From positions 1-15,751 of the forward strand of contig JAJYOQ010000043.1 of the NCBI GenBank assembly GCA_021796135.1: a stretch of 15,751 bases of DNA. The letters are read 5' to 3'. Within the stretch, counting starts at the first letter, position 1. Every line of letters starts with the position of its first letter. The notes beneath the pieces were generated by a model, which had not been told where the DNA came from, made no database searches, and saw only the letters and a list, made by a program, of their open reading frames with translations. Positions 15,026 through 15,751 of this stretch are shown here, in pieces. The DNA comes from Bacteroidota bacterium (GTDB taxonomy: Bacteria > Bacteroidota > Ignavibacteria > Ignavibacteriales > Ignavibacteriaceae). The position numbers and the translations under genes were made by a program.

Positions 15026-15544
15026 ATGAAAAAGATTTTAAGTTTAAGTTTGGTCGTTTTAATGTTACTATTTTTGGTAAACATTATTTCGGCTTCCCAA
15101 AGGTCTTTTGAAAGAAAAGACAATCCCGTCTATTTTAAATCTGCTGAATCAAAAGCGGGCAAACCTGAAAAAAATGTTTTTAAAGCTGCACTCTCTGGCA
15201 AATTCAGGACTCCTGCCGTAAAAACTAAAGCCTACGGGCACGCAGAATTTACTTTTAGCAAGGACGGTAAAAAGCTGTTTTACAGACTTTATGTCTATGG
15301 GATTGATAGTGTTGCAATGGCACATATCCATCACGGACCGATGGGAAAAGAAGGTCCCATTGTCGCTTGGCTATATAAAGGTAAAATAACCGGAAAATTT
15401 AATGGAATGCTTTCTTCAGGTACTCTAACTGATAAAGATATAAATCTAAATAATCTGAGAGCTTGGATAAAAAGCGGTGATGCCTATGTTTTGGTACATA
15501 CACAAATGAATCCAAACGGCGAAATTGGCGGATTAATCAAATAA
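15026..15544 (+). CDS. Secreted CHRD-domain protein
   Basis: A 172-residue exported protein with signal peptide MKKILSLSLVVLMLLFLVNIISA and a single CHRD domain (about 50-172), named after chordin. Hallmarks are FKAALSGKFRTPAVKTKAYG (52-71), AHIHHGPMGKEGPIVAWL (99-116) and the closing HTQMNPNGEIGG (158-169). Bacterial CHRD proteins are secreted or periplasmic beta-sandwiches of unproven function. The histidine cluster (His100, 102, 103, 158) has been suggested by others to be structural or metal-related; that is not shown here. It stands alone, with 230 bp before it and 101 bp after it, and has no sorting tail, so it is probably periplasmic. Confidence 0.87.
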   Translation: MKKILSLSLVVLMLLFLVNIISASQRSFERKDNPVYFKSAESKAGKPEKNVFKAALSGKFRTPAVKTKAYGHAEFTFSKDGKKLFYRLYVYGIDSVAMAHIHHGPMGKEGPIVAWLYKGKITGKFNGMLSSGTLTDKDINLNNLRAWIKSGDAYVLVHTQMNPNGEIGGLIK

Positions 15545-15645
15545 AAGAATAAAATTTATATTTAGTCGTATTAAAATCATCGCCTCTTATAGCCTTTGTG
15601 GTTATTTTTCAGTTTTGTTTAAATAATTAATCAATAAGGTAGATT

Positions 15646-15751
15646 ATGACAAATAAAAACATTTCAACTCTTTTCCTGGATGTAGGCGGTGTCCTTTTGA
15701 CAAATGGATGGGACAGGAAAGCACGTAACCTTGCAGTTAAAAAATTCAATC
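15646..15751 (+). CDS. HAD-superfamily hydrolase, N-terminal end (partial)
   Basis: The frame begins at ATG 15646, with AAGG upstream (within 15636-15639), and runs off the right edge after 35 codons. TLFLDVGGVLLTNGWDRKAR contains the HAD motif I region, with nucleophile Asp in LDVGGVL and Gly at the second position where many HAD phosphatases have Asp, as in the haloacid-dehalogenase/epoxide-hydrolase-N-phosphatase-like subgroup. The substrate cannot be judged because the cap domain and motifs II-IV lie outside the window. Confidence 0.82.
   Translation, partial: MTNKNISTLFLDVGGVLLTNGWDRKARNLAVKKFN

Noticed and set aside
1..15751. CRISPR arrays, tRNA or rRNA genes, insertion sequences, integrases
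   Set aside because: No regularly spaced repeats, cloverleaf sequence, terminal inverted repeats with a transposase, or recombinase motifs were seen on either strand.

Overview
The window looks like chromosomal DNA from a Gram-negative bacterium of the Bacteroidota/Chlorobiota/Ignavibacteriota assemblage, most likely Ignavibacteria or a close relative. The reasons are a strongly AT-rich composition, a C-terminal type IX secretion (T9SS) sorting domain of the 'LEQNYPNPFNPST' style at 1752-4052, outer-membrane barrel proteins, and many signal peptides. This placement is inference from sequence style; no rRNA or tRNA gene is present to settle it.

Layout. 3-260: the end of alaS. 309-1659: radA, whose frame is broken by one extra A in an A6 run near 1373-1378. 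1752-4052 (minus): a large secreted surface protein with a thioester domain, a DUF11 repeat, a choice-of-anchor-A domain and a T9SS tail, followed by a clear terminator and preceded by a Fur-box-like palindrome. 4247-7133 (minus): a three-gene unit, transcribed as receiver-only response regulator, membrane-anchored HEAT-repeat protein, processive family 2 glycosyltransferase. 7359-9748 (plus, divergent): a TPR plus YaiO-type outer-membrane barrel, then an unrecognised membrane-anchored periplasmic protein. 9754-11760 (minus): an LtaS/MdoB-like membrane phosphotransferase. 11857-12633 (plus, divergent): a secreted GH16-like glycoside hydrolase. 12865-14795 (minus): a VOC/glyoxalase-fold protein, then a serine-beta-lactamase-fold protein with a TPR tail whose catalytic motifs are all lost and whose frame is broken in an A8 run. 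15026-15544: a secreted CHRD-domain protein. 15646-end: the start of a HAD-family hydrolase.

The central block, 4247-12633, reads as one exopolysaccharide locus: an inner-membrane polymerase (GT2), a probable signalling input (REC protein) and scaffold (HEAT protein), an outer-membrane exit or docking barrel (YaiO-like, with a PgaA-like TPR-plus-barrel plan), an unknown periplasmic factor, a candidate polymer-decorating phosphotransferase, and a polymer-trimming or releasing GH16 enzyme. The individual families are known. I do not recognise this combination as a named system, and the polymer is unknown.

Two genes (radA and the beta-lactamase-fold gene) carry apparent +1 insertions in A/T homopolymers. 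Consensus sequencing error is the simplest explanation; transcriptional slippage is possible, mainly for the A8 tract. Four minus-strand genes appear to start with TTG.
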